Positions 25,613-34,227 are shown, numbered from the stretch's first letter. The stretch: DNA of 64,000 nucleotides from Bosea sp. Tri-49 (GCF_003952665.1 NZ_CP017946.1:3596001-3660000), one strand, 5' to 3'. Notes: a model not told the origin generated them from the letters alone. Program-made: numbers and translations.

Positions 25613-26365
25613 TTGCGTTCACTGCGGGCTCCGGCCCTCGCCCTGACGGGCCTCATCGCCTTCCTCTTGCTGTGGGAGGCGATCCCCTATTTCGGCCTGG
25701 TCAACCCGGCCTTCCTGCCAGGACCGAGCGCCCTGCCGAGCGCCTTCCTGCGCGAAGTGAGGTCCGGCGCCTGGCTCACGGCCATCATGGGCTCGCTCGG
25801 CCACTACTTCATCGGCCTCATCACCGGTGCCGGCCTCGGCATCGCGCTCGGCGTGCTGACCGGCATGTCGAGGATCGCCGAGGAGACGACCGCCTGGGTG
25901 GTCCGGCTGCTGCGGCCGATCCCCGGCCTCGCCTGGGTGCCGTTCGCGATCATCTGGTTCGGCGTCAATCCGCAGGCGGCGGTGTTCATCATCGCGATCG
26001 GCGTGTTCTGGATCGTTTTCTTCGCAGCGCAGGGCGCTATCCGCGGCGTCGATCGCGACCTGATCGAGGTCGCCGACGCCTTCGGCTTCCGCTCGCCCTT
26101 CCAGCGATTGGTCAAAATCCTGCTGCCGGCGGCGATGCCCGGCATCCTCGTCGGCGTACGCACTGCGCTCGGCCAAGCCTGGATGGCGGTGGTCGCGGCC
26201 GAGATCTTCGGCGTTGCCGGTGTCGGCCAGCGCATGATGCAGGCTTCCAGCCTGCTCGCGACCGATCTCGTGGTGATCTACATGCTGACCATGGCGGCGC
26301 TGTACGGCCTGCTCGACACGCTGTTCGTCGCTTTCCAGGGATGGGTACTGCGTTGGAAAGCGTGA
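25613..26365 (+). CDS. ABC transporter permease (SsuC/TauC-like)
   Basis: 250 residues from TTG 25613; upstream frame overlaps the binding-protein gene and is discarded. Helices begin with LALTGLIAFLLLWEAIPYFG, and the EAA-type cytoplasmic loop is VDRDLIEVADAFGFRSPFQRLVKILLPAAMPG. SVRTALG-like and AVVAAEIFG segments are typical of this permease family. A homodimer would form the membrane channel with the ATPase at 26341. Confidence 0.92.
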   Translation: MRSLRAPALALTGLIAFLLLWEAIPYFGLVNPAFLPGPSALPSAFLREVRSGAWLTAIMGSLGHYFIGLITGAGLGIALGVLTGMSRIAEETTAWVVRLLRPIPGLAWVPFAIIWFGVNPQAAVFIIAIGVFWIVFFAAQGAIRGVDRDLIEVADAFGFRSPFQRLVKILLPAAMPGILVGVRTALGQAWMAVVAAEIFGVAGVGQRMMQASSLLATDLVVIYMLTMAALYGLLDTLFVAFQGWVLRWKA

Positions 26366-27117
26366 TCGACATCAAGGAACTGTCGCTCACCTTCACCCGC
26401 GACGGCGAAGCGACCGAGGTGCTGCACAAGCTGAATCTCAAGGTCTCGCGCGGCGAGTTCCTTGCCATTGTTGGCCCGTCGGGCGTCGGCAAGTCGACGC
26501 TGCTGCGCGTCATCGCCGGCCTCGCCAAGCCGAGCGGCGGCGAGGTCGTGATCAACGCCAAGGACAATACAAGGCGGCCGGTCGCACTGGTCTTCCAGGA
26601 TTCGCGGCTGCTGCCCTGGCGCAAGGTGATCGCCAATGTCGGCTTCGGGCTGGAAGGTCAGAAGCCGAGAGCGGAACGCCTCGCCAAGGCGCAGGAGACG
26701 CTCGATCTTGTCGGCCTCGGGCCCTTGGCCCAGCGCTGGCCGCACCAGCTCTCCGGCGGCCAACGCCAGCGCGTCTCGCTGGCGCGGGCGCTCGCGGTCG
26801 AGCCTGAGATCCTGCTGATGGACGAACCGTTCTCGGCACTCGACGCGCTGACGCGCGAGACCTTGCAGGACGAATTGATCCGCGTCTGGCAGCGCACGGG
26901 CAAGACCGTGCTGTTCGTCACCCATGACATCGACGAGGCGGCCTATCTCGCTGACCGGGTCGTGGTGCTCTCCGGAGCACCGGGCCAGATCATCGCCGAG
27001 CACCGGATTTCGGCAGCCCATCCACGCCGGCGCGGGGCAGAAGCCGAGGCGGAGATCGTGCGGGCGGTGCGCGTCGATCTCGGCGCGGACATCGTTGCCG
27101 ACGGCGCGGCGATTTGA
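26341..27117 (+). CDS. ABC transporter ATP-binding protein (SsuB/TauB-like)
   Basis: 258 residues if ATG 26341 is used. GTG at 26362, which overlaps the permease stop as GTGA, is an equally attractive start and would give 251 residues. Walker A is GPSGVGKST, the signature LSGGQRQRVSLARALA, Walker B ILLMDEPFSALD, and the H-loop is in VTHDIDEAAYLADRV. This is the standard nitrate/sulfonate-type ATPase, closing the three-gene importer operon. Confidence 0.93.
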   Translation: MGTALESVIDIKELSLTFTRDGEATEVLHKLNLKVSRGEFLAIVGPSGVGKSTLLRVIAGLAKPSGGEVVINAKDNTRRPVALVFQDSRLLPWRKVIANVGFGLEGQKPRAERLAKAQETLDLVGLGPLAQRWPHQLSGGQRQRVSLARALAVEPEILLMDEPFSALDALTRETLQDELIRVWQRTGKTVLFVTHDIDEAAYLADRVVVLSGAPGQIIAEHRISAAHPRRRGAEAEAEIVRAVRVDLGADIVADGAAI

Positions 27118-27154
27118 CTCGCCTGACTGCGTTCCGAAGGCGCCTTGCTATGGT

Positions 27155-27170
27155 TGAGGGAAATCCCTCA
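27155..27170. promoter_or_regulatory. 16-bp palindrome TGAGGGA-AA-TCCCTCA upstream of hchA
   Basis: Perfect 7+7 inverted repeat centred about 72 bases before the hchA start at 27235, in the only promoter-sized gap before the hchA-luxR-SDR set. LuxR-type regulators bind dyads of this size, and one is encoded in the operon, so autoregulation is plausible. No classical -35 or -10 was obvious next to it. Confidence 0.5.
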
Positions 27171-27234
27171 TTGTCGCCGAACGACGACCTCTTAGGTTTG
27201 GCAGTAGCAATCGCCTGCAACGACGGAGGAAGCC

Positions 27235-28113
27235 ATGGCCGACTCGCAATCCCCCGACAAGCGCCCGACCCCGGATCAGGCTGAGGACAACGCGTTCTTT
27301 CCCTCTCCTTATTCCCTCAGTCAGTTCACTGCGCCGAAATCCAATCTCGAGGGCGCGGACTATCCGGCGCCTTATGCTGACGGGCGTTGGAAGATCCTAC
27401 TGATCGGCGCCGATGAGCGCTACCTGCTGACCGATAACGGCACGATGTTCTCGACCGGGAACCACCCCGTGGAGACATTGCTGCCGATGTACCATCTAGA
27501 CAAAGCGGGATTCTCCTTCGACATCGCGACCTTGTCCGGCAATCCCGTCAAGTTCGAACTCTGGGCAATGCCATCCCAAGATGACGAGGTGAAAGGGCTA
27601 TTTGCAAAGTATCGCGACCGGTTCAAGCAGCCACTGAAGCTGTCGGATGTGGTCAAGCAGGCACTCGGTGACACATCCGATTATATCGCCGTCTTCATCC
27701 CTGGTGGCCATGGCGCACTGATCGGGTTGCCAGCGAGCGAAGAGGTCAAGGCTGTCCTCGAATGGGCCGCCGCGAAGGACAAGTTCGTGATCTCGCTGTG
27801 CCATGGGCCGGCCGCCTTCCTCGCTGCAGGCACCGGGACCACGAAGGAGAGCTACATCTACAACGGCTACAAGATCTGTGCCTTCCCCGACAGCCTCGAC
27901 GCAAAGACGCCCGATATAGGTTACATGCCCGGCCACCTGACCTGGGCCTTCGGTAAGAAACTGCAGGCGCTCGGCATCGAGATCATCAACACCGACATCT
28001 CCGGCATGACCTACCGGGATCGCAAGCTGCTGACCGGCGACAGCCCGCTCGCGGGCAATGCACTCGGCAAGCTCGCGGCCAGTGCGCTGCTCGAAGAGGT
28101 CGCGGCGGGGTGA
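27235..28113 (+). CDS. hchA: HchA-type protein deglycase / glyoxalase III (DJ-1/PfpI superfamily)
   Basis: 292 residues, close to Hsp31/HchA length. The nucleophile elbow ISLCHGPAAFL puts Cys189 and His190 at the expected positions. The N-terminal extension has PSPYSLSQFTAPK, and IGADERYLLTDNGTMFSTGNHPVETLLPM is characteristic of HchA. HchA removes glyoxal and methylglyoxal adducts and can convert methylglyoxal to lactate. Start follows ACGGAGGAAGCC. It overlaps the LuxR gene by four bases. Base composition is lower in GC than neighbours, suggesting different ancestry. Confidence 0.92.
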   Translation: MADSQSPDKRPTPDQAEDNAFFPSPYSLSQFTAPKSNLEGADYPAPYADGRWKILLIGADERYLLTDNGTMFSTGNHPVETLLPMYHLDKAGFSFDIATLSGNPVKFELWAMPSQDDEVKGLFAKYRDRFKQPLKLSDVVKQALGDTSDYIAVFIPGGHGALIGLPASEEVKAVLEWAAAKDKFVISLCHGPAAFLAAGTGTTKESYIYNGYKICAFPDSLDAKTPDIGYMPGHLTWAFGKKLQALGIEIINTDISGMTYRDRKLLTGDSPLAGNALGKLAASALLEEVAAG

Positions 28114-28829
28114 AGCCGCTGCAGGCCGAGATGGTGTTCCGCGCTGCTCTCGACATAGAGAACAGCGAAACCCTCTTGGCGATAGAGCAGGTGGTTCGCA
28201 CCTGCGCACACCCGCTCGGATATGACCGCTTCGTGATGTTCTCCGCCTCGCCCGCCCGAAGCGACGTCATCGAGCGGATTTACTGGGTCGAGGGGGACTG
28301 GTTCGACAACGCAGAAAATGTCGATACGGAGACGTATATTCGTCTCTGCCCGGTAACCCGGCACGTCATCGAAGCACGGGAACCGTTCTTCTGGACCAAG
28401 GTCAGTGAGGAGAACGGAGAGCGCTATCGCGTCGTCCGCATACCTCGCGGCGGCGGCATCCACGGCCTGCAAGTTCCGGTCTTCGGCCCGCTCGGACTCG
28501 AAGGAGCGGTAAGCCTCGGCGGAGAGCGCATCGATGCCTCGCCTCAAGCTCGGCTGGCGCTGGCAACGGTGGCAATCGCAGCCTTTCTTGCCGCCCGCAG
28601 ATTGTTAGAACTGCCGACCAACGATACCGGCAAGAGACTCTCGGAACGTGAGCGCGAGGTTCTCGCCTGGACAGCCGCCGGTCGCCGTCAGATCGATATC
28701 GCCGCAACACTCGGCTTGTCGGAGCGCACCGTCGAAAACCATCTGCGCCGGGCACGGCAGCGCCTTGGGGTCACGACGACAGCCCAAGCAGTCAGGGTGG
28801 CGATCCGCAACGGCGACATCGAAGGCTAA
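28110..28829 (+). CDS. LuxR family transcriptional regulator with autoinducer-binding-like domain
   Basis: 239 residues from GTG 28110, coupled to hchA by GTGA. The N-terminal half (about 5-165) resembles the acyl-homoserine-lactone-binding fold: CAHPLGYDRFVMF, an aromatic EGDWFDN segment and GIHGLQVPVFGPLGLEGAVSLGG. The C-terminal GerE-type helix-turn-helix is LSEREREVLAWTAAGRRQIDIAATLGLSERTVENH. No luxI-type synthase is in the window, so it would be an orphan (solo). Operon position implies control of hchA and the SDR. Confidence 0.88.
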   Translation: MKPLQAEMVFRAALDIENSETLLAIEQVVRTCAHPLGYDRFVMFSASPARSDVIERIYWVEGDWFDNAENVDTETYIRLCPVTRHVIEAREPFFWTKVSEENGERYRVVRIPRGGGIHGLQVPVFGPLGLEGAVSLGGERIDASPQARLALATVAIAAFLAARRLLELPTNDTGKRLSEREREVLAWTAAGRRQIDIAATLGLSERTVENHLRRARQRLGVTTTAQAVRVAIRNGDIEG

Positions 28830-28856
28830 TACGCAAGACCTGGGAGGCAAAACGGC

Positions 28857-29630
28857 ATGGTCAAGACAGTTCTCATCACAGGGGCTGCATCCGGCTTTGG
28901 CCGCGGGGTGGCGTGGGGGCTCGCAAGACATGGACACAAGGTCATCGCCGGCTGCCAAATCTGGCCGCAAGTCTGGGAGCTTCGGAACGCCGCCAGGGCA
29001 GAGGACGTCGACATACAGGTCATCAAACTCGACGTGCTCAACGAGATCGACCGGAGAAACGCCATCAGCCTCGATGTAGACGTCCTGTTCAATAATGCGG
29101 GGATCATGGAATCGGGGCCTCTGGTCGAGATTCCGATGACCGTATTCCGCTCGGTCTTCGAGACGAATGTCTTTGCCGCGCTTGAGCTTGCGCAAAGCTT
29201 TGCGCGCATCATGGTGAAGCGCGGCTCCGGACGAATCGTCTGGACATCCTCGGTCGCTGGGCTGGTGAAGGTGCCTTTCGACGGCGCTTATGCAGCCTCG
29301 AAACACGCGGTCGAAGGCATCTGCTCGGCGATGCATGAAGAACTCAAACCTTACGGGGTCGAAGTCGTCACGGTGAACCCCGGCGCCTTTCGGACCGGTT
29401 TCAACGACACCGGCATGGAAAGCATGGACCAATGGTGGGGACAAGGCGAGCGCATCGTCGAGCACTGGCCCGTGCGTGAGCTCAACCGTCAGCACGATCC
29501 AGCAGAAATGATCCAGGCCATCATCGAAGTGATCGAGGCGGATAAACCCGCCTATCGCACCGTGCGCCCAGCCAGTGCCGAGGAGATGATCAAGAAGGAA
29601 CAGTCGGAGGCCTGGGGGCGACAAGCCTGA
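28857..29630 (+). CDS. SDR family oxidoreductase
   Basis: 257 residues. Cofactor motif TGAASGFGRG (residues 8-17), NNAG at about 79-82, catalytic Ser in WTSSVAGL and the YxxxK pair in GAYAASKHAVEG are all intact, as in classical short-chain dehydrogenases. A GGGAGG ribosome site precedes the ATG. It lies 27 bases after the LuxR gene, so it likely belongs to the hchA operon; an aldehyde or ketone generated in carbonyl stress is a reasonable but unproven substrate. Confidence 0.9.
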   Translation: MVKTVLITGAASGFGRGVAWGLARHGHKVIAGCQIWPQVWELRNAARAEDVDIQVIKLDVLNEIDRRNAISLDVDVLFNNAGIMESGPLVEIPMTVFRSVFETNVFAALELAQSFARIMVKRGSGRIVWTSSVAGLVKVPFDGAYAASKHAVEGICSAMHEELKPYGVEVVTVNPGAFRTGFNDTGMESMDQWWGQGERIVEHWPVRELNRQHDPAEMIQAIIEVIEADKPAYRTVRPASAEEMIKKEQSEAWGRQA

Positions 29631-29741
29631 AGACGATCCCATCAGCGTTGGTCGCAGTCGATTTCAGATGACGCCTTGGTTCGCAAGCTGGCTCCGATCG
29701 CCGCTGACTGCCGCAATCCAACGTTCCCCAAAAGGAAATTT

Positions 29742-29800
29742 CGTTCGCCTTTACGAACGCAATCGACAGTGATATTCCCTTCGTCCGTTATATAGAACGG
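29742..29800. promoter_or_regulatory. metZ upstream region with two inverted repeats
   Basis: CGTTCG-CCTTTA-CGAACG (29742-29759) and CCGTT-ATATAG-AACGG (29785-29800) lie in the 185-base gap before metZ. The second surrounds the most likely -10 (TTATAT, 29788-29793), with a weak TCGACA -35 at 29763-29768. They may be operators. I looked for a SAM-II riboswitch here and did not find its conserved pseudoknot sequence. Confidence 0.35.
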
Positions 29801-29815
29801 AACGGGCGACCTATC

Positions 29816-31009
29816 ATGGCGAACGATGCGACTAGCGCAGCAGCGCTCCACCCCGAGACCCGACTGGTCCATGCCGGCACGCTGCGCTCGCAGTTCGGTG
29901 AGACCTCGGAAGCGCTGTTCCTGACGCAAGGCCATGTCTACGACAGCGCCGAGCAGTGCGAGGCGCGCTTCCTCAACAAGGATCCGGGCTTCCAGTACGC
30001 CCGCTTCTCCAATCCGAGCGTCACCATGCTGGAGCAGCGCATGGCCGCCTTCGAAGGCGCCGAAGCCTGCCGCGCCACCGCGACCGGCATGGCCGCCGTC
30101 ACCGCGGCGCTGTCGAGCCTGGTGCGGGCCGGCGACCATGTCGTCGCGGCACGCGCGCTGTTCGGTTCCTGTCGCTACATCGTCGAGGACCATCTGCCGC
30201 GCTATGGCGTTCAGTCGACGCTGGTCGACGGCACCGACCTTGCCGCCTGGCGCGCCGCCGTCAGGCCGAACACCAAGGCCTTCTTCCTCGAAAGCCCGGC
30301 AAACCCGACGCTGGAGGTGATCGACATCGCCGCGGTCGCTGCGATCGCCAGGGAGGCCGGTGCCAAGCTGATCGTCGACAATGTCTTCGCGACGCCGCTG
30401 TTCCAGCGTCCGCTCGAACTCGGCGCCGATCTCGTCGCCTATTCCGCCACCAAGCACATCGACGGTCAGGGTCGCTGCCTCGGCGGCCTCGTGCTCGGCT
30501 CGAAGGAGCTGATCGAGGGAGATATCCAGACCTTCCTGCGCCAGACCGGCCCGGCCATGTCGCCCTTCAATGCCTGGGTGATGCTGAAGGCGCTGGAGAC
30601 GCTGCCCCTGCGCGTCCGCCGCCAGGCCGAGAGCGCGACTGTGGTCGCTGCGTGGCTGAAGGGCCGCAAGGAACTGCCGCATGTCGCCTTCATCGGCGAC
30701 CCTGACCATCCGCAGGCCGAGATCATCGCGAAGCAGATGAGCGGCCCCTCGACGCTGATCGCCTTCGAGGTCGCGGGTGGCAAAGACGCCGCCTTCCGTT
30801 TCCTCAACAAGCTCAGGCTGATCCGGATCTCCAACAATCTCGGCGACGCCAAGAGCCTGATCGTGCATCCGGCGACAACGACCCATCAGCGCTTCACGCC
30901 GGAGGTTCGCGCCAGCATGGGCGTCAGCGACGGGCTGATCCGCCTCTCGATCGGCCTGGAGCACGCCGACGACCTGATCGCCGATCTCCAGCAGGCGCTG
31001 GCTGCCTGA
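29816..31009 (+). CDS. metZ: O-succinylhomoserine sulfhydrylase
   Basis: 397 residues with the Cys/Met-metabolism PLP fold. LHPETRLVHAGTLRSQFGETSEALFLTQGHVYDSA at the N-terminus, ATGMAAVTAAL for the cofactor phosphate loop, and the Schiff-base Lys213 in YSATKHIDGQGRCLGG are readable. The HIDGQGR sequence after the lysine is characteristic of MetZ, which makes homocysteine from O-succinylhomoserine and sulfide in alphaproteobacteria. It appears monocistronic, ending before a hairpin at 31037. Confidence 0.93.
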   Translation: MANDATSAAALHPETRLVHAGTLRSQFGETSEALFLTQGHVYDSAEQCEARFLNKDPGFQYARFSNPSVTMLEQRMAAFEGAEACRATATGMAAVTAALSSLVRAGDHVVAARALFGSCRYIVEDHLPRYGVQSTLVDGTDLAAWRAAVRPNTKAFFLESPANPTLEVIDIAAVAAIAREAGAKLIVDNVFATPLFQRPLELGADLVAYSATKHIDGQGRCLGGLVLGSKELIEGDIQTFLRQTGPAMSPFNAWVMLKALETLPLRVRRQAESATVVAAWLKGRKELPHVAFIGDPDHPQAEIIAKQMSGPSTLIAFEVAGGKDAAFRFLNKLRLIRISNNLGDAKSLIVHPATTTHQRFTPEVRASMGVSDGLIRLSIGLEHADDLIADLQQALAA

Positions 31010-31036
31010 TCTGAACCAGAACCGCGACCGCGCGTT

Positions 31037-31062
31037 TGAACCTCGGCAACAACCGAGGTTCA
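31037..31062 (+). promoter_or_regulatory. 10-bp perfect stem-loop covering the ribosome site of the next gene
   Basis: TGAACCTCGG (31037-31046) pairs with CCGAGGTTCA (31053-31062) around CAACAA. The right arm contains the only Shine-Dalgarno-like GAGG before the ATG at 31064, one base after the stem. It could be a metZ terminator (no T-run) or a structure that restrains translation of the small exported protein. Confidence 0.6.
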
Positions 31063-31063
31063 C

Positions 31064-31429
31064 ATGCTCCGCAAAACCGCCTGTACGACTGCGCTGCTCG
31101 CTTTCCTGGCCGCCCCGGCGCTCGCCCAGGACGCCTCACCGGCATCTCCCGCGCCAGTCGAGAAGCCGGCCTCGCCCGAGCTTGCCGCCTGCAAATCGAC
31201 GGCAATGGCGGCGCTAACCGCGCGCGAGCCGGAGATCAAGGACATCTTCATCGACGAGGATGGGCTGACGATCGCGGTCGCGGAGACGAAGGTCGAGACG
31301 ACGCCGATCACGCGCATCCTGATGGGCGAGGCCTATCTGAAGACCGACAAATCCGACAAGCCGCGCCGCTTCCTCTGCCTCATCGGCGAGAAAGGCAAAG
31401 TGCTGCTGACCTTTTTCACGCAGAGGTGA
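31064..31429 (+). CDS. Small exported hypothetical protein
   Basis: 121 residues. Signal peptide about 1-22 (MLRKTACTTALLAFLAAPALA), then a short Ala/Pro-rich segment and a compact region of about 80 residues with two cysteines (ELAACKSTA and RFLCLIGEKGK). LCLIGEKGKVLLTFFTQ forms the C-terminal strand. I do not recognise a characterised family. Its ribosome site lies within a 10-bp hairpin (31037-31062). Codon use matches neighbours, and the signal peptide supports it being real. Confidence 0.75.
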   Translation: MLRKTACTTALLAFLAAPALAQDASPASPAPVEKPASPELAACKSTAMAALTAREPEIKDIFIDEDGLTIAVAETKVETTPITRILMGEAYLKTDKSDKPRRFLCLIGEKGKVLLTFFTQR

Positions 31430-31438
31430 GGCGCAGCC

Positions 31439-31684
31439 TCAGCCGCCATCGACGATCCGGGTATTGGGCCGGTCACGGCCATCGGCCAGCTCTTCGTGCC
31501 ACTCGCCCTTCGCATCCTGATAGACGATGCCGTCGGTGACGCCCGGCCGCTTCTGGCGGGCGGCAGCCTTATTGGCCGCCTTGAGCGCCGCATCATGCGA
31601 GCGGAAGGTTTCGGAGAGGGCGTCGCCGACCTTGTAGGCCCAGCCGCCATCGTGCTGGACGATCTCGTATTTCACCATGACCAT
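31439..31684 (-). CDS. DUF2188 domain-containing protein
   Basis: 81 residues from ATG at 31684, six bases after GGAGG; an ATG two codons later is also possible. The sequence follows the DUF2188 pattern: YEIVQHDGGWAYKVGD, an aromatic/glycine pair, then SHDAALKAANKAAARQ and GIVYQDAKGEWHEE. The family consists of small soluble proteins of unknown function, often compared with strand-helix-strand repeats. It is convergent with the exported protein at 31064. Confidence 0.82.
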   Translation of the reverse strand: MVMVKYEIVQHDGGWAYKVGDALSETFRSHDAALKAANKAAARQKRPGVTDGIVYQDAKGEWHEELADGRDRPNTRIVDGG

Positions 31685-31788
31685 GAGCGTCCTCCATGGC
31701 TCACTGATCGAACCGACGGCATGCGCCCCAGGTTCCACCGGTGGGGAGGATAGTCCTGCCGCGCGGTCGGCGGAAGGCCTTGGCTGAC

Positions 31789-32622
31789 TCAGTCGCCGTT
31801 GCCGGTATCGGCGGCGCGCAGACCATCCAGCACGGGCATCGAGGTGATGTGATAACCGGCATCGATATGATGGATGTCGCCGGTCACCCCACCGGACAGG
31901 TCCGAGAGATAATACAGCGCCGAACCGCCGATCTCCTCCAGCGTCACGGACTTGCGCAGCGGCGAGTTGGCACGCTGCCAGGAGTACATGGCGCGTGCAT
32001 CGGAGATACCGGCGCCGGCAAGGGTGCGCACCGGCCCGGGAGAGAGCGCATTTACACGAATGCCCTTCGGCCCGTAATCGGCGGCGAGGTAACGCATGCT
32101 GGCTTCCAGCGCTGCCTTGGCGACACCCATGACATTGTAGTTCGGCATCACGCGGGTCGAGCCGCTATAGGTCAGCGTGATCATGCTGCCGCCCTGCGGC
32201 ATGCGCTCGGCAGCGCGCTTCGCGACTTCCGTGAACGAGAAGCAGGAGATCACCATCGTCCGCGAGAAATTCTCGCGGGTGGTGTCGGCATAGAGCCCCT
32301 TGAGCTCGTTCTTGTCGGAGAAGCCGATGGCGTGGATCAGGAAGTCGAGCGTGTTGCGCTCCGGGTCACCGCCCCAGGCCTCGTCGATCGCGGCGAAGGC
32401 AGCATCGACCGTCGAGACGTCCTCGACGTCGCAGGGAATCACAAGCTTCGAGCCGATGCTCTCGGCGAGCGGCTTGACGCGCTTGCCGAGCGCATCGCCC
32501 TGATAGGTAAAGGCCATCTCGGCGCCATGCGCGTGCAGAGTCCGGGCGATGCCCCAGGCGATCGAGTTCTGGTTGGCCACGCCCATGACGAGGCCGCGCT
32601 TGTTGTGCATCAAGGGGAGCAT
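31789..32622 (-). CDS. fabI: Enoyl-[acyl-carrier-protein] reductase (NADH)
   Basis: 277 residues from ATG at 32622. FabI features: GVANQNSIAWGIA cofactor loop, FTYQGDALGKRVKPLAES, and the catalytic Tyr152/Tyr162/Lys169 set in TLTYSGSTRVMPNYNVMGVAKA, matching the spacing of E. coli FabI. It reduces the enoyl-ACP double bond, the last step of the fatty-acid elongation cycle. It is downstream of fabB and a DUF3303 gene on the same strand, the usual Hyphomicrobiales fab block. Confidence 0.94.
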   Translation of the reverse strand: MLPLMHNKRGLVMGVANQNSIAWGIARTLHAHGAEMAFTYQGDALGKRVKPLAESIGSKLVIPCDVEDVSTVDAAFAAIDEAWGGDPERNTLDFLIHAIGFSDKNELKGLYADTTRENFSRTMVISCFSFTEVAKRAAERMPQGGSMITLTYSGSTRVMPNYNVMGVAKAALEASMRYLAADYGPKGIRVNALSPGPVRTLAGAGISDARAMYSWQRANSPLRKSVTLEEIGGSALYYLSDLSGGVTGDIHHIDAGYHITSMPVLDGLRAADTGNGD

Positions 32623-32720
32623 GAGCCTGTCTCGGGCGGATTTCCGGAACTCGGAAAGGGATGGGAATTCTATGGCGTGGTTAGAAGCGCTCTCCAACCA
32701 TTAAGCGGCAGGCCCGCTCG

Positions 32721-32993
32721 CTACAAATGCTTCTTCACCGCCGCCGCCGTATCCTTCGAGGCCGCGAGCGGCACGATCTCGAAGCGGGCGAGGTCGCCCC
32801 AGGCCAGCACCCATTCCTGCAGCTTGGTGACGTCGTCGCACTGCATCACCTGGAAGCAGCGCGCAAAATCGGCCGAAATCCAGCTGTCGACATAGGTCAG
32901 CCCGTCAGGGATCATCCGGCCCTTCTCGTGGAAGCGGGCATAGATCTCCTTCACCCGCGCCTGGTCGAAATGTTCGATCACCATGAAGAGCAT
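32721..32993 (-). CDS. DUF3303 family protein
   Basis: 90 residues: MLFMVIEHFDQARVKEIYARF, then DGLTYVDSWISADFARCFQVMQCDD and LQEWVLAWGDLARFEIVPL. This matches the DUF3303 pattern, a small ferredoxin-like-fold family of unknown function. It lies between fabB (seven-base gap) and fabI (98-base gap) in the same orientation, so it is co-transcribed with type II fatty-acid synthesis genes. Two cysteines (CF and QCDD) are present. Confidence 0.85.
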   Translation of the reverse strand: MLFMVIEHFDQARVKEIYARFHEKGRMIPDGLTYVDSWISADFARCFQVMQCDDVTKLQEWVLAWGDLARFEIVPLAASKDTAAAVKKHL

Positions 32994-33000
32994 GGCGGCC

Positions 33001-34227
33001 TCAGGCTTCCAGGCGCTTCATTACGATCGTGGCGTTGGTGCCGCCAAAACCGAACGAGTTGGAGAGCACGCAGCCGAGACCGGCATTGTCGATGCGCTTG
33101 CGCACGATCGGCATGTCCGCGAAGGCCGGGTCGAGCTCCTCGATATGGGCGCTCTCGGCGACGAAGTCGTTGTTGAGCATCAGCAGCGAGTAGATCGCCT
33201 CCTGTACGCCGGTGGCGCCAAGCGAATGGCCGGTCAGCGACTTGGTCGCCGAGATCGGCGGGCTCTTGTCGCCGGCGCCGAAGACCGCGCGGATCGCCTC
33301 TATCTCCTTGGCGTCGCCAACCGGGGTCGAGGTGCCATGCGGGTTGATGTAGTCGACCTTAGCCTTCACGCCATCAAGCGCCATCCGCATGCAGCGCTCG
33401 GCGCCCTCGCCCGAGGGCGCGACCATGTCATAGCCGTCCGAGGTCGCGCCATAGCCGACGACCTCGCCATAGATGCGGGCGCCGCGGGCCTTGGCGTGCT
33501 CGAGTTCCTCCAGCACGACGACACCGGCGCCGCCGGCGATGACGAAGCCGTCGCGCTTCGCGTCATAAGCACGCGAGGCGACCGCAGGCGTCTCGTTGAA
33601 GTCGGACGACATCGCGCCCATCGCGTCGAACAGCACGGAGAGCGTCCAGTCGAGTTCCTCGCAGCCGCCGGCGAAGATCACGTCCTGCTTGCCCCACTGG
33701 ATCAGCTCATAGGCATTGCCGATGCAATGGTTCGAGGTCGCGCAGGCCGAGGAGATCGAATAATTGACGCCCTTGATCTTGAACCAGGTGGCAAGCGTCG
33801 CCGAAGCGGTCGAGGACATACCCTTGGGCACTGCGAACGGGCCGACCTTCTTGGACGAGCCGCTCTCGCGGGCCTTGTCATAGGCATCGATCAGCGCACG
33901 GGTCGAGGGGCCGCCCGACCCCATGATGATGCCGGTGCGCTCATGGCTGATTTCTTTTTCTTCCAGCCCGGCGTCGCGGATGGCCTGCTCCATCGCGACC
34001 TGGTTCCAGGCCGAGCCGCCGCCATGGAAGCGCATGGCGCGGCGATCGAGCACGGTCGCGGGGTCGAGCGAGGGCACGCCGGCGACGCGGCTGCGGAAGC
34101 CGTGCTCGGCGAAATCCGGTACATAGGAGATGCCGGACTTGGCCTCGCGCAGCGAGGCCAGCACTTCCTGCGTATTGTTGCCGATGGACGAGACGATGCC
34201 CATCCCGGTGACCACAACGCGTCTCAT
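33001..34227 (-). CDS. fabB: Beta-ketoacyl-ACP synthase I
   Basis: 408 residues. The catalytic triad of elongating condensing enzymes is intact: Cys162 in [13 protein letters not shown], His297 in [12 protein letters not shown] and His334 in [11 protein letters not shown]. The N-terminus [17 protein letters not shown] is typical. In the anaerobic unsaturated fatty-acid route FabB extends the cis-3-decenoyl-ACP made by FabA, and fabA lies immediately upstream (34460-34972), separated by a 232-base gap with a palindromic hairpin. Confidence 0.95.
   Translation of the reverse strand: MRRVVVTGMGIVSSIGNNTQEVLASLREAKSGISYVPDFAEHGFRSRVAGVPSLDPATVLDRRAMRFHGGGSAWNQVAMEQAIRDAGLEEKEISHERTGIIMGSGGPSTRALIDAYDKARESGSSKKVGPFAVPKGMSSTASATLATWFKIKGVNYSISSACATSNHCIGNAYELIQWGKQDVIFAGGCEELDWTLSVLFDAMGAMSSDFNETPAVASRAYDAKRDGFVIAGGAGVVVLEELEHAKARGARIYGEVVGYGATSDGYDMVAPSGEGAERCMRMALDGVKAKVDYINPHGTSTPVGDAKEIEAIRAVFGAGDKSPPISATKSLTGHSLGATGVQEAIYSLLMLNNDFVAESAHIEELDPAFADMPIVRKRIDNAGLGCVLSNSFGFGGTNATIVMKRLEA

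Noticed and set aside
29631..29815. Possible SAM-II riboswitch before metZ
   Set aside because: SAM-II elements precede metZ or metA in many alphaproteobacteria, but the conserved pseudoknot sequence (AGCUAAA-type segment) is not visible; only two short inverted repeats are.
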